Counted from the stretch's first letter, positions 16,224-24,628 are shown. The stretch: 47,031 nucleotides of DNA from an uncultured Acidimicrobiales bacterium (GCA_937976305.1 CALJSB010000062.1:1-47031), one strand, 5' to 3'. Notes: generated from the letters alone by a model not told the origin. Program-made: numbers and translations.

Positions 16224-16403
16224 ATGACAACTCTCGAGACGAGATCACACGACGCAACGACGGAGCGTCGGAAGCTCACGGCGGGCTGGCACAACGACCC
16301 CAAGGGCCACCACCGGCTCCGCTACTTCGATGGCGACGAGTGGACCGATCACGTCACCCACTTCGGCCCCACTCCGTGCCTGCGCTGCGCCGATCCCAGC
16401 TGA
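16224..16403 (+). CDS. Small DUF2510-domain protein
   Basis: 59 residues from ATG 16224, which has GGAG 10 nt upstream; an in-frame ATG at 16173 is an alternative. The core AGWHNDPKGHHRLRYFDGDEWTDHV matches DUF2510, a short domain found mainly in actinobacteria, often at the ends of membrane proteins. Here it stands alone and ends with a CLRC pair. Function unknown. Confidence 0.78.
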   Translation: MTTLETRSHDATTERRKLTAGWHNDPKGHHRLRYFDGDEWTDHVTHFGPTPCLRCADPS

Positions 16404-16434
16404 AACACGGCTGACTGTCGGTTGACAACACCGC

Positions 16435-17634
16435 TCAGCCGAGCGGACCACATTCGCCAACGAATGAAGGATCAGCCAGTGCAGTTCCCTCATCGTCGAC
16501 CCTGACGCCGTTGGAATAGCGATTGACCTGATCAAGGATCGCTGCCCGCTCGGTGTCGGTTGGGGGACGCAACACACCACCCTCGGATCGCATCGGCACG
16601 AGTCCCATCGTGACGCCGCTTTCAGAGATCTCTACGGTGACGATGGCCGAATTCCCACTGATGCCGCCGGCGGGCGGGAAGGCGAAGTTGCCGGTACTGT
16701 AGGCAACCAGCGTGTCGCCGTGACGCCCGAGCCCTTGCAACACGTGTGGATGCCCGTTGACGACGGCGTCTGCGCCAAGATCGGCAAAGTGCTGGGTCAG
16801 CTCAACCATGAACGGAGACGGGCAGAGCACGCCCTCTTCGCCACCATGGGCCATGACGATGGTGACATCTGCTTGGTCAACTGCTGCGAGCACAGCAGCA
16901 TCGATCCTGTCGGCGAACGGCGGACAGGCCCAACCGATTTGTTCCCGGGTGTTCTCGCCACTTGCTGACCAATCACATGGCACGCGAGACAACGAGACCA
17001 GGCCAACCGTCCAGTCGCCCACGGGCACGATGAGCGGTTCGTAGGCCTCCGCTTCGGTCCGACCCGCCCCGACTCTCAGGATGCCGCGGGCGTCGAGCTC
17101 GTCGAGCGTTTGCTCGAGGGCCGCCGGTCCGAAGTCGAGCGCATGGTTGTTGCCGAGGGTCACAGCGTCGATCCCTGCGGCGGTGAGCAGATCAAGAGAC
17201 TCCGGCGGAGACAAGAACAGAAAAGCCTTGTCGACCGGGGGCCGACCAACTCCCGGATCAGCAACCGCCGTTTCGAGATTGATCACCATGAGGTCGGGAG
17301 CCTGAAGTTCGGCGGTGACTTGCCCGAACGGGTCCCGGGTCTCGAGGCCATTCGTGAAGGTGGAGTCGCCGGCGATACCGATCACCACGTCGGCTCTGGG
17401 CGCAATCGTTGAGGCAGTGCTGGTCGTCGATGCGGTCGTCGCCGGCTCAGTTGTGGCTTGCACCGTTGACCCCACCTGTGGGTCGCCTGAGGTGATCGTC
17501 GGGCTCGGTCTCGTCATGGAGGTTCCTGCGACAGCAGCCTCATCTGAGGGCGCAGCTCCACCCGAAAACGCCACATCGGAGCAAGCGGCCGACGTCATCA
17601 TCAGCGCAACAGCCACAGCGGTCCCAACCCTCAT
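16435..17634 (-). CDS. CapA-family (poly-gamma-glutamate biosynthesis type) lipoprotein
   Basis: 399 residues from ATG 17634. A signal peptide ending MTSAAC gives a lipid-anchored Cys18. A Ser/Thr-rich linker follows, then the calcineurin-like metallophosphatase fold of the CapA family: GDSTFTNGLE, NLETAVAD, TLGNNHALDFG, MAHGGEEGV and VNGHPHVLQGLGRHGDTLVAYSTGNFAF carry the metal-binding Asp/Asn/His residues. Family members act at the cell surface in polyglutamate or related polymer metabolism. No capB/capC genes are present, so the actual role is open. It is divergent from the Hsp70-like gene. Confidence 0.88.
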   Translation of the reverse strand: MRVGTAVAVALMMTSAACSDVAFSGGAAPSDEAAVAGTSMTRPSPTITSGDPQVGSTVQATTEPATTASTTSTASTIAPRADVVIGIAGDSTFTNGLETRDPFGQVTAELQAPDLMVINLETAVADPGVGRPPVDKAFLFLSPPESLDLLTAAGIDAVTLGNNHALDFGPAALEQTLDELDARGILRVGAGRTEAEAYEPLIVPVGDWTVGLVSLSRVPCDWSASGENTREQIGWACPPFADRIDAAVLAAVDQADVTIVMAHGGEEGVLCPSPFMVELTQHFADLGADAVVNGHPHVLQGLGRHGDTLVAYSTGNFAFPPAGGISGNSAIVTVEISESGVTMGLVPMRSEGGVLRPPTDTERAAILDQVNRYSNGVRVDDEGTALADPSFVGECGPLG

Positions 17635-17640
17635 ACGTCT

Positions 17641-17646
17641 ACTATC
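17641..17646 (-). promoter_or_regulatory. -10-like box of the CapA-family gene
   Basis: GATAGT, 6 nt before ATG 17634, suggests a leaderless start. It abuts the inverted repeat at 17646-17667. Confidence 0.35.
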
Positions 17647-17667
17647 CCACGCAGATTGTTGCGTGGG
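17646..17667. promoter_or_regulatory. Inverted repeat between CapA-family and Hsp70-like genes
   Basis: CCCACGCA and TGCGTGGG (8-bp arms, 6-nt spacer) lie at the -10/-35 region of the CapA-family gene. They are suitably placed for a repressor or activator, or an RNA stem if transcription starts upstream. No regulator gene is adjacent. Confidence 0.45.
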
Positions 17668-17724
17668 TGTTTTGGCCAGTAGCCTCGGAAATCTTGTCGG
17701 ACAGATGGGTGAGCGGGGTGCGAA

Positions 17725-18960
17725 GTGGGCGAATCTGACGCGACAGAATGCGTCGGTCTTGACATCGGCAGGCATCGCCTGTTTGCAGCATCGAACCAGC
17801 TCGAGCAGGGCGGTCTGCTTCCTCTTGCAGAAGACCATCCAGGTCTCGTGCTTCGGTGGCTCAACGATCAAGGCCCGCGTCGCTTCTCTGATCGAGTTCT
17901 ATCGTGCACGGGCGTCGATGAGCGGGCCGCTGATGCAGCGGCCGATGTCGCCACTGTCGTCACTCCCAAGCTGAGCGGCAACGAACACGTGCGCGTGGCA
18001 GTACCCACATCATTTGGGCCCCAGTGCCGAGCCGACGTTGTGCGAGGCTTGCAAAGGGGCGGCATCTCCGTCGACGTCGACGACCTGATCGATCGTCCGG
18101 TCGCCGCGGCTGCCGGGTGGCTCGCTCACCGCAGTGCTGTGTCCACCACTCCAATCGATGGTCCGGTCCTTGTCGTTGACAACGACGCCGGCGAGCTCTC
18201 GGCCCTCGTCTTCGACCCTCCGACCAGGCGACTACTCGCTCTCAGCCCGTTGAGCATGGGCGGCAGCGATGATCCGTCGGATGTGGCCGCTCGCTTGCAT
18301 GATCTGATTGGCGTTGCTGCCCGCCTCACCCATCCCGCCGACGAGATGATCCGGGATGATTCGCTGACAGCATCCGCGGCGCGCATTTCTCATGTCGTGC
18401 TCACCGGCAATGGTGCCGCGGCGCCCCAACTCATCAAGCTCATCGACGAGACGCTCCCCCTGGCGAGTCGAGCGCCGGACCCTGTCACGCCAGCTGAGTA
18501 TTGCGTGGTGACTGGGCTGGGCTGTCTCGACGAGTTTGCAAGCTGGATCACCTGCTGGCCAACGCTCGATCTTTCTTGCGATGGCACCGTTATTCATCGA
18601 GGCCCGCAGGCCATCAACGCCAATGACGACGAGCATCTCGTGCCCAACACGAGCAACCTCCAACTCGTCGGGCGCGGAGGTGCCACGGTGACGATCTCGG
18701 CGGGATCCGTACGTGGCTCGGGCATCTCGGTTCCGGCAGCGCTGGCCGAACACCTTCGCATCAAAGTGCTCGACGACGGGCGTGTTTTGTTGCTCGGACC
18801 CACCGGAACCGTACCTCTGGCCCTCCGTTTTGGTTGGCCGTGCCCCGGGACGCCGGCCGAGGCCGTTGCCATTCGTTCGATTGGCCGTCGTGCTGTCACG
18901 CTTGCCGACGGTCGCGTTGCCGACAACCTGCGCGCCAGCGCTGTCGCCGCCAGTACCTAG
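17725..18960 (+). CDS. Stand-alone Hsp70/actin-fold (ASKHA) protein
   Basis: 411 residues from GTG 17725. Weak but ordered Hsp70-like signatures are present: phosphate-1 VGLDIGRHRLFAAS; VRVAVPTSFGPQCRADVVRGLQRGG then LIDRPVAAAAGW (the NEPTAAALAYG position of DnaK); phosphate-2 VLVVDNDAGELSALVFD; and a third nucleotide-site block ISHVVLTGNGAAAPQLIKLIDE. The usual Gly-Gly-Gly of phosphate-2 is degenerate, so ATPase activity may be weak or absent. The C-terminal 100 residues look beta-rich. There is no J-domain or GrpE gene nearby. Function unknown. Confidence 0.7.
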   Translation: MGESDATECVGLDIGRHRLFAASNQLEQGGLLPLAEDHPGLVLRWLNDQGPRRFSDRVLSCTGVDERAADAAADVATVVTPKLSGNEHVRVAVPTSFGPQCRADVVRGLQRGGISVDVDDLIDRPVAAAAGWLAHRSAVSTTPIDGPVLVVDNDAGELSALVFDPPTRRLLALSPLSMGGSDDPSDVAARLHDLIGVAARLTHPADEMIRDDSLTASAARISHVVLTGNGAAAPQLIKLIDETLPLASRAPDPVTPAEYCVVTGLGCLDEFASWITCWPTLDLSCDGTVIHRGPQAINANDDEHLVPNTSNLQLVGRGGATVTISAGSVRGSGISVPAALAEHLRIKVLDDGRVLLLGPTGTVPLALRFGWPCPGTPAEAVAIRSIGRRAVTLADGRVADNLRASAVAAST

Positions 18961-18964
18961 CCGA

Positions 18965-20332
18965 TCAAACCCAGAGACGGTTCACGACGTCAAGCCACAG
19001 CTGCGTGGTAAGACGAAGCGAATCAACATCGATCCGTTCGTTGTGGCCATGGAATCGACGGAAGAACTCGCCGACGTCAATGCTGTCGCTCAACAATCCC
19101 GCGCCGTAGGCGACGGCCCCTTGATCTCGGAAGAACCGGCTGTCGGTTCCTCCCGTCACAAGGCTGGGAATAATCGCGGCCTCCGGGTATGCCACGTGCA
19201 TTGCATCGGAGAGCGCGCTCCAGAGTGGCCCACCACTGGGAGATGCCGTTGCCGGGCACTCGTGAATGATCTCCATCTCGACGTGCTCGTAGAGATCACC
19301 GAGCGCCGTACGAAGGTGCTGATCGACATCCTGTGGGGTCTCGCCCGGCACCGTTCGAATGTCGACCTCGAGCTCGACGATGTCGGGAATCACATTGGTC
19401 TTGACTCCGCCGTGCATCACGTTGGGGCTGAAGGTGGTGTGGGAGCAGGAGTGCACGTTGGCCTGGATGCCCCGCGGAAGCTCGGCGATGGCCTCCATCA
19501 CCGCCCCTGGGTCGAGGAGCCGAGCATGACGGTCCTCTGGGAGTCCCAGGGCCGCAATCTTGGCCGCCCATAGCTCGTCGAGCTTGGCTGCCGGCCGGTA
19601 CTCGGACAAGCGACGCACGATCTCTGAGGCCTTGATCAGTGCGTTGTCGGCATTCAACGGCGCCGAGCCATGCCCGGGTTTGCCCTTCACCTTCAGACGG
19701 CGCCAGCCGAGGCCCTTTTCGGCTGTCGTGACAAGCAAGGTATGGCCAGCGCTGTTGTTGTAGGCCATGCCGCCGAACTCGGTGAGCACATAGTCGCAAC
19801 GCAGGGCATCCCATTCGTCTCGCACCAACACCTCGGCGCCGTGGGTGCCGCCTGCCTCCTCGTCGGCGACGGCGAAGTAGATGATGTCTCCTGGATACCG
19901 TTGGCCAGTCTGCACGATGTGGCGGAAGGCAACCGCCATCGATGAGGTGAGGTTGAGCATGTCGACCGATCCCCTACCCCACACCTCCGAGCTGCCTGCA
20001 TTCGGGTCGCCGACCAACTCACCGGCGAACGGATCACGCTCCCACCCATCGGGCGACACGGGCACGACGTCGGTGTGGCCCATCAGACAGAGCGCAGGAG
20101 CGCTCGGGTCAGTGCCCGGATACCGGGCGATCAGCGATGTTCGCCCCGGAGTGGGTTCGTACATCTGCATGTCGACTCCGGTGCCTTCGAGCTCATCTCG
20201 AAGCAGCCGAGCCGAACGATCTTCCTCACCCGACTCCGGCGTCCCGTCATTCACGCATTGGTTGCGGATCAGCGCTTGCAAAAGTTCGACGGTTTCGCCC
20301 GTGAGACGTGTGATGGTCGCTTGATCGGTCAT
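18965..20332 (-). CDS. M20-family metallopeptidase / deacylase
   Basis: A 455-residue zinc-dependent hydrolase of the ArgE/DapE/CPG2 type. Metal and catalytic motifs are CLMGHTDVVPVSPDGW (His, Asp), GRGSVDMLN (bridging Asp) and VADEEAGGTHGAE (catalytic Glu pair). The dimerisation lid is at about residues 205-330, and a C-terminal LVTGGTDSRFF carries a late motif. The substrate (peptide or N-acyl amino acid) cannot be set from sequence. It converges with the Hsp70-like gene, only 4 nt between stops. The start ATG is fixed by the upstream -10 box. Confidence 0.92.
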   Translation of the reverse strand: MTDQATITRLTGETVELLQALIRNQCVNDGTPESGEEDRSARLLRDELEGTGVDMQMYEPTPGRTSLIARYPGTDPSAPALCLMGHTDVVPVSPDGWERDPFAGELVGDPNAGSSEVWGRGSVDMLNLTSSMAVAFRHIVQTGQRYPGDIIYFAVADEEAGGTHGAEVLVRDEWDALRCDYVLTEFGGMAYNNSAGHTLLVTTAEKGLGWRRLKVKGKPGHGSAPLNADNALIKASEIVRRLSEYRPAAKLDELWAAKIAALGLPEDRHARLLDPGAVMEAIAELPRGIQANVHSCSHTTFSPNVMHGGVKTNVIPDIVELEVDIRTVPGETPQDVDQHLRTALGDLYEHVEMEIIHECPATASPSGGPLWSALSDAMHVAYPEAAIIPSLVTGGTDSRFFRDQGAVAYGAGLLSDSIDVGEFFRRFHGHNERIDVDSLRLTTQLWLDVVNRLWV

Positions 20333-20338
20333 GCGGTG

Positions 20339-20344
20339 ACCCTA
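20339..20344 (-). promoter_or_regulatory. -10 box, leaderless M20 peptidase gene
   Basis: TAGGGT, then 6 nt, then the ATG. It lies between the peptidase start and the terminator hairpin of etfA, so the peptidase has its own promoter. Confidence 0.55.
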
Positions 20345-20363
20345 GCTTCCACCGGAAAACGAA

Positions 20364-20391
20364 GAGAGCCTGGGTCGCGACCCAGGCTCTC
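20364..20391. terminator. Terminator hairpin downstream of etfA
   Basis: A perfect 28-bp palindrome (14-bp arms, GAGAGCCTGGGTCG and its complement) lies 22 bp past the etfA stop. Read in the etfA direction it is followed by TTCGTTTTCC, a loose U-rich tail. Confidence 0.75.
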
Positions 20392-20413
20392 GACGTTTCG
20401 ATTGTTTGTCGGC

Positions 20414-21382
20414 TCAGCGAGCGGCGAGGGCCTCGAGCAGCGCTGGCATCACCTTGTGGACATCACCAACGATGCCGAGATCGGCGATACCGAAGATCGG
20501 GGCCTCGGGGTCCTTGTTGATGGCGATGATGTTCTTCGAACCCTTCATGCCAACGAGGTGCTGCGTAGCTCCGGAGATGCCACAAGCGACGTAGACGTTG
20601 GGCTTGACGACCTTGCCGGTTTGGCCAACCTGCTGTGAGTACGGAACCCAACCAGCATCGACAATGGCACGCGAGGCGCCAGCAGCGCCGTTCAGCGACG
20701 AAGCAAGGTCAGCGACCATCGAGAACTTCTCGGCTTCACCGAGGCCGCGGCCGCCAGCGACGACGAGATCGGCCTCGTCGAGCTTCGGACCCTCGGATTC
20801 CTCAACGAACCGATCAGAAACGGTGGCTCCTGCCGAGCTGCCGAGATCGGGCACGTCGAGTTCTTCAACATCTGCCTCGTCGCCACCGGACGGCTCTGCG
20901 GCGAACGACTTCGGGCGAAGCAGCACGATGTGAGGACCATCACCGGTGAGTTTTGTCTTGATGTCGGTTGCACCACCGAAGATCGGCTCGGTGCCGATCA
21001 GCGTGTCGTCGTCAACCTCGACGTCGACACAGTTGGTGATCACCGTGCAGTCGAGCTTGACCGAAAGGCGAGCGGCAACGTCGCGGCCGTCGTAGGTCGT
21101 GGCGGCGAGAATGGCATCGGGGCCGTCGCCTGCTTCGCACGCAGCGGCGATGGCTCCGGCCACTGGCACGCCAACGAGGGCGCCATCGAGGTCGCCAGTT
21201 TCGTAGACAGTCTCAGCGCCGTAAGAGCCGAGCGTCTCGGCGACGTCGTCGCCCTCGTCGCCAGCAACGACACAAGCAACCGTGTCGGCGAGGTCGCGAG
21301 CCTTGGTGAGGAGTTCGAGCGTCGTCGACGTGACCTCGCCATCAACCACCTCGGCGTATACCCAAATCGTGTCCAGAGTCAT
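20414..21382 (-). CDS. etfA: Electron transfer flavoprotein alpha subunit
   Basis: 322 residues. The N-terminal domain of ETF-alpha is followed by the FAD-binding C-terminal domain: [87 protein letters not shown]. This is near-canonical. With EtfB it accepts electrons from acyl-CoA and other dehydrogenases and passes them to the quinone pool through ETF-QO. It starts 2 nt after the etfB stop, so the two form one operon. Confidence 0.97.
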   Translation of the reverse strand: MTLDTIWVYAEVVDGEVTSTTLELLTKARDLADTVACVVAGDEGDDVAETLGSYGAETVYETGDLDGALVGVPVAGAIAAACEAGDGPDAILAATTYDGRDVAARLSVKLDCTVITNCVDVEVDDDTLIGTEPIFGGATDIKTKLTGDGPHIVLLRPKSFAAEPSGGDEADVEELDVPDLGSSAGATVSDRFVEESEGPKLDEADLVVAGGRGLGEAEKFSMVADLASSLNGAAGASRAIVDAGWVPYSQQVGQTGKVVKPNVYVACGISGATQHLVGMKGSKNIIAINKDPEAPIFGIADLGIVGDVHKVMPALLEALAAR

Positions 21383-21384
21383 GA

Positions 21385-22164
21385 TCAGATCACCTTCAGA
21401 TTCTCGAGGAACTCAACGATCTTGAGGTGGGCTTCGCCATCGTCTTCGATGACTTCACCTGCCTCGCGCTGCGGGGCCTCAGCCACGTCAACGATTTCTT
21501 GGCCAGAACCGGCCCAGCCAACGGCGTCGGCCGCAAAGCCGAGATCGGCGCTCGACTTCTCGTCGAGCGGCTTCGACTTGGCGGCCATAATGCCCTTGAA
21601 CGACGGATACCTGGGTTCAACAACACCGGCGGTGACGCTGATGACGGCGGGCAGCGGACAATCGACGACGTCGTAGCCGGCGTCGGTCTGGCGCTGCACT
21701 TGGATGGCGTCGCCACCGACTTCGATGCTCTTTGCCGCAGTGACAGACGGGAGATCGAGCACGGCAGCGATCATCTCGGGCACGGTGCCCGTGTAGCCGT
21801 CGGAGCTTTCCGAGCCTGCGATGACAAGATCGGGCTCTTGGTCCTTGATGGCAGCAGCCAACACCTTTGCGGTGGTGAGTGCGTCAGAACCGATGAGCTC
21901 GGTGTCGCTGATCAGCGTCGCCGATGCTGCGCCCATTGCGAGGGCGGTACGAAGACCCGACTGTTCGTTGTTGGGGGCCATCGAGACCAAGGTGACCTCG
22001 CCGCCACCGGCGTTGTCGACGAGCTGCAAACCCATCTCGACGCCGTAGCTGTCGGACTCGTCGAGAATCAGTTTGACGTCTCGCTTGAGGGTCCGGGTCT
22101 CGGGATCGAGCGCCCCTGGATCAGCCGGATCGGGAATTTGTTTGACACATACGACGACCTTCAT
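21385..22164 (-). CDS. etfB: Electron transfer flavoprotein beta subunit
   Basis: A 259-residue ETF-beta, MKVVVCVKQIPDPADPGALDPETRTLKRD at the N-terminus. The AMP-binding region includes the family signature VTAAKSIEVGGDAIQVQRQTDAGYDVVDCPLPAVISVTAGVVEPRYPSFKGIMAAKSKPL. It is the first gene of the etfBA operon. A TAGGAT -10 box and a TetR-type palindrome lie directly upstream, so the operon is probably derepressed by a fatty-acid or CoA-ester ligand; that part is inferred. Confidence 0.97.
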   Translation of the reverse strand: MKVVVCVKQIPDPADPGALDPETRTLKRDVKLILDESDSYGVEMGLQLVDNAGGGEVTLVSMAPNNEQSGLRTALAMGAASATLISDTELIGSDALTTAKVLAAAIKDQEPDLVIAGSESSDGYTGTVPEMIAAVLDLPSVTAAKSIEVGGDAIQVQRQTDAGYDVVDCPLPAVISVTAGVVEPRYPSFKGIMAAKSKPLDEKSSADLGFAADAVGWAGSGQEIVDVAEAPQREAGEVIEDDGEAHLKIVEFLENLKVI

Positions 22165-22172
22165 GGGGCGTC

Positions 22173-22178
22173 ATCCTA
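22173..22178 (-). promoter_or_regulatory. -10 box of the etfBA operon
   Basis: TAGGAT, 8 nt before the etfB ATG. It sits inside an inverted repeat (GTCATCC/GGATGAC arms, 22170-22187), with TTGACC of the adjacent operator as a possible -35, though the 19-nt spacer is long. Confidence 0.55.
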
Positions 22179-22187
22179 GAGGATGAC

Positions 22188-22203
22188 TTGACCGACCGGT
22201 CAA
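22188..22203. promoter_or_regulatory. TetR-family-type operator upstream of etfBA
   Basis: TTGACCGACCGGTCAA has 6-bp inverted arms around GACC. GACCGACCGGTC-like sites are typical of TetR-family regulators of fatty-acid and aromatic-acid degradation. It overlaps the -35 region, which fits repression. No TetR gene is in the window. Confidence 0.6.
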
Positions 22204-22239
22204 TCGTTCGGACTCGGTGTTTTGACCTTCGAAAAAGCG

Positions 22240-22445
22240 AGCTGGCGAAGCTGACATGCGGCGCAACGCTGCGAAGCGGAGCGAAGCAGCCCTGAGTCTG
22301 AAACCCAGATGGCGAAGCCGACCTGCGGAGCAGGTCCCAATGTAATCGCGAAGCTGACCTGCAAAGCAGGTCACAATGCAATCGCGCAGCAGCTCTGACG
22401 ATGACACCCAGATGGCGAAGCTGACCTGCAAGGCAGGTCACAATG
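22240..22445. repeat. Cluster of hairpin-bearing repeats upstream of the lipid kinase gene
   Basis: Three clear copies of a unit of about 31-38 bp, GCGAAGCYGACCTGC-RRR-GCAGGTC-MCAATG, lie at 22312-22349, 22348-22385 and 22415-22445. A decayed fourth is near 22244-22265. Each contains a 7-bp stem GACCTGC/GCAGGTC with a 3-nt loop. The outer two copies also share the preceding ACCCAGATG. The last copy ends at the start of the lipid kinase gene and supplies its -10-like CACAAT. Confidence 0.8.
22439..22444 (+). promoter_or_regulatory. -10-like box, leaderless lipid kinase gene
   Basis: CACAAT with 6 nt to GTG 22451. It lies within the last repeat copy of the preceding cluster. Weaker than the TANNNT boxes elsewhere in the window. 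Confidence 0.35.
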
Positions 22446-22450
22446 TCACA

Positions 22451-23371
22451 GTGAAGCTCACGCTCATCGTCAATCCGATGGCTTCGTCGGTCAAGCGTCG
22501 CGGCCTGGTCGTTGCCCAACAGCGCCTCGGCCGGCACCACGACCTCACCGTCCAAACCACGACGCGCCGCAACCACGCCACCCGCTTGGCCCACCGAGCC
22601 ATGAAGGAAGGTGCCGACGTCGTGGTCACGATCGGCGGCGACGGCACCGTGAACGAGGCGGCCAACGGGCTGCTCGACACCGACTGTGGGCTCGCTCCCC
22701 TTCCCGGCGGGTCAACAAATGTCTTTGCCCGGGCCATTGGGTATCCCAACGATCTCGACGCAGCCATCGACGTTCTCCTGGCGACACTCGAAAAGGGTGA
22801 AGAGTTCGCGCCGGGGAGCGTTGGCGTTGCCAACGACCGGGTGTTCGTGTTCCACGTCGGAGCAGGATTCGACGCTGCCGTCGTACATCGCGTTGAACGA
22901 CGCAGTCCACTCAAGCGATTTGCAGGACATCCGTGGTTCATTGCTGCTGCGCTTCGCACGTGGGCGTCACCAGAGCGCGAAGCGCTGTCACTGCGAGTCG
23001 AGTCTGACGACGGCCGGGTCATTGACCGGGCCGAGATGGCGGTCGCGATGAACGTCAATCCCTACACCTTTGTCGGCAACCGGCCTCTCGATCTCGCTCC
23101 GGAGGTGAACCTCTCGACACCGCTGTCGATCGTGGCGCTCGACTCAATGAGCGTGACCAACCTCGCAGGGGCCATGAACGCGGCCATGCGAAGCGGGGGC
23201 CTGGCCGATCGCGGTGCCCAGCACCATTGGAGCGATGTCACCAGCGTGACGATCACCTCTGACGAACCGTTCCCGTTCCAACTCGACGGCGAACCGTTCG
23301 ACCCTGTGACCACGCTGCGACTCGAGCATCGTCCGAATGCAGTTCGATTCGTCGTGCCTTACGGGCGGTAG
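22451..23371 (+). CDS. Diacylglycerol/lipid kinase family protein
   Basis: 306 residues. The start is placed at GTG 22451 (MKLTLIVNPMASSVKRR), where family homology begins; the frame upstream runs through the repeat cluster. The catalytic domain has the nucleotide motif VVVTIGGDGTVNEAANGLL and PLPGGSTNVFARAIGYP. The C-terminal domain ends PFPFQLDGEPF, the family's late motif. It phosphorylates a lipid such as diacylglycerol at the inner membrane face. It converges with a glycerophosphodiester phosphodiesterase gene (5 nt between stops), another phospholipid-turnover function. Confidence 0.9.
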   Translation: MKLTLIVNPMASSVKRRGLVVAQQRLGRHHDLTVQTTTRRNHATRLAHRAMKEGADVVVTIGGDGTVNEAANGLLDTDCGLAPLPGGSTNVFARAIGYPNDLDAAIDVLLATLEKGEEFAPGSVGVANDRVFVFHVGAGFDAAVVHRVERRSPLKRFAGHPWFIAAALRTWASPEREALSLRVESDDGRVIDRAEMAVAMNVNPYTFVGNRPLDLAPEVNLSTPLSIVALDSMSVTNLAGAMNAAMRSGGLADRGAQHHWSDVTSVTITSDEPFPFQLDGEPFDPVTTLRLEHRPNAVRFVVPYGR

Positions 23372-23376
23372 GCGAG

Positions 23377-24117
23377 TTAGAGCTGGGAGAAGGCTTCCTT
23401 GGCCACATCCGGCTTGTTCGTGATCACCGCATCGACGCCGAACAATGCAAGTTCGCGATGCCGATCTGGATCGTCTGTTGTCCAGACGTTGACCGCCAAC
23501 CCAGCATCGTGGGCTTGCAGCACGACCTCTGCACCAACGAGTGGGTTGTGAGGATGAATGGCGTTGACGCCGTGGTCGACCGCCCGGGCAATTTCATCGG
23601 CGACGACGATCTGTTCGTGGTCCGGGTCGTCCCAAAACAGCCATCCGGTCTGCAGCCGATCGTCGGCTTCCCGTACGGCCAGCACGGTCTCGAAGTCGAA
23701 GGACGACACCAACACCCGGTCGCCGACTCCGAGCTCACCCAGCAGCTCGACAACCTCTCGTGCGACTGCCTGGTCGGCATCGAAGTCGGGCTCGTGCGCA
23801 TGGTTTTTGATTTCGACGTTGATGAACCCATCGGGAACAGCGGCGAAGACCTCAGACAGCGTCGGCACAAACTCGGGCAGCGCGGCTGACGCAAGGTCAC
23901 GAATGAGGCGTCCGTCGTTCAGGTGCGCGTCATGGTGAACAACGAGCACTCCATCTGCAGCTTTTCTTACGTCCAACTCGCTGCCGACTGCGCCGAGCTC
24001 TTGCGCTCCCACAAAAGCGGCAATGGTGTTCTCCGCGTAGGCGAATGAGGCTCCGCGATGAGCGACAATCGCGGGGAGTTTGCCAATGCCATCTGGTGCG
24101 TCTGCGAAATCCGTCAC
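23377..24117 (-). CDS. Glycerophosphodiester phosphodiesterase family protein
   Basis: A 246-residue TIM-barrel enzyme from GTG 24117, with AAAGG 8 nt upstream. Catalytic motifs are IVAHRGASFAYAENTIAAF (His, Arg, Glu, Asn), SELDVRKAADGVLVVHHDAHL (Glu, Asp, second His), NVEIKNH (Glu, Lys) and VNVWTTDDP. It hydrolyses glycerophosphodiesters to glycerol-3-phosphate and an alcohol. No signal peptide is seen, so it is likely cytoplasmic. The gene is divergent from whiB1, with about 97 bp between. Confidence 0.92.
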   Translation of the reverse strand: MTDFADAPDGIGKLPAIVAHRGASFAYAENTIAAFVGAQELGAVGSELDVRKAADGVLVVHHDAHLNDGRLIRDLASAALPEFVPTLSEVFAAVPDGFINVEIKNHAHEPDFDADQAVAREVVELLGELGVGDRVLVSSFDFETVLAVREADDRLQTGWLFWDDPDHEQIVVADEIARAVDHGVNAIHPHNPLVGAEVVLQAHDAGLAVNVWTTDDPDRHRELALFGVDAVITNKPDVAKEAFSQL

Positions 24118-24214
24118 AACAAAACCTTTACGAGCTTCAAACTAAAAGCTACGTTCGTGCTGGGACCGAACGAATCATCGCCGGTCATAAATCGACTGTT
24201 GGGGAGGACAGTAG

Positions 24215-24583
24215 ATGACGATCGCAGAGGGTCACACCTCACGCTCGTATACCGATCACGAGGCTTCAGGGCCTGCAATGTTTGACCGGGTAGCTCGGAA
24301 GGTTGCCGCACAACCTGACGATCCAATCGACACAAGTTGGCGTGACACAGCGTCATGTCGCGACACCGATCCGGATTTGTTCTTTCCGATCGGCACCACC
24401 GGTTTGGCAATCACGCAGATTGACGAAGCCAAAGCCGTCTGTATGAGTTGCACGGCGCAGATCCAGTGCCTTGAGTTTGCGCTTCGCGCCAACCAGGACA
24501 CGGGCGTGTGGGGTGGCACCTCCGAGGAGGAGCGTCGCCAACTGCGCCGCACCTACCTGGCTCGCCGCCGCAGCCAGCTCTGA
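24215..24583 (+). CDS. whiB1: WhiB-family Fe-S transcription factor, WhiB1-like
   Basis: 122 residues. Cluster cysteines are Cys48, Cys76, Cys79 and Cys85 (C-x27-C-x2-C-x5-C), with WRDTASCRDTDPDLFFPIG, the GVWGGTSEEERR turn and a basic C-terminus RRTYLARRRSQL. The first-to-second spacing and FFPxGxxGxAxxQIxxAK match WhiB1. WhiB proteins bind a NO/O2-sensitive 4Fe-4S cluster and contact the primary sigma factor. The start is ATG 24215 behind GGGGAGG. It converges with pdtaS exactly as Rv3219 does with Rv3220c. An inverted repeat CGTTCG...CGAACG (24152-24172) lies upstream. Confidence 0.93.
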   Translation: MTIAEGHTSRSYTDHEASGPAMFDRVARKVAAQPDDPIDTSWRDTASCRDTDPDLFFPIGTTGLAITQIDEAKAVCMSCTAQIQCLEFALRANQDTGVWGGTSEEERRQLRRTYLARRRSQL

Positions 24584-24611
24584 ACCAGCGCGTCATCGAG
24601 GTTGGTGTCAA

Positions 24612-24628
24612 CTGACGGGTTCCGTCAG
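24612..24628. terminator. Hairpin between whiB1 and pdtaS stops
   Basis: CTGACGG and CCGTCAG pair across a 3-nt loop. The stem includes the pdtaS stop codon. It is in place to act on both convergent transcripts, but no T run follows. Confidence 0.4.

Noticed and set aside
22171-22431. 86-codon minus-strand frame across the repeat cluster
   Set aside because: It consists of the repeat unit translated out of context (recurrent TCFAGQLR/TCSAGRLR) and has no start signals.
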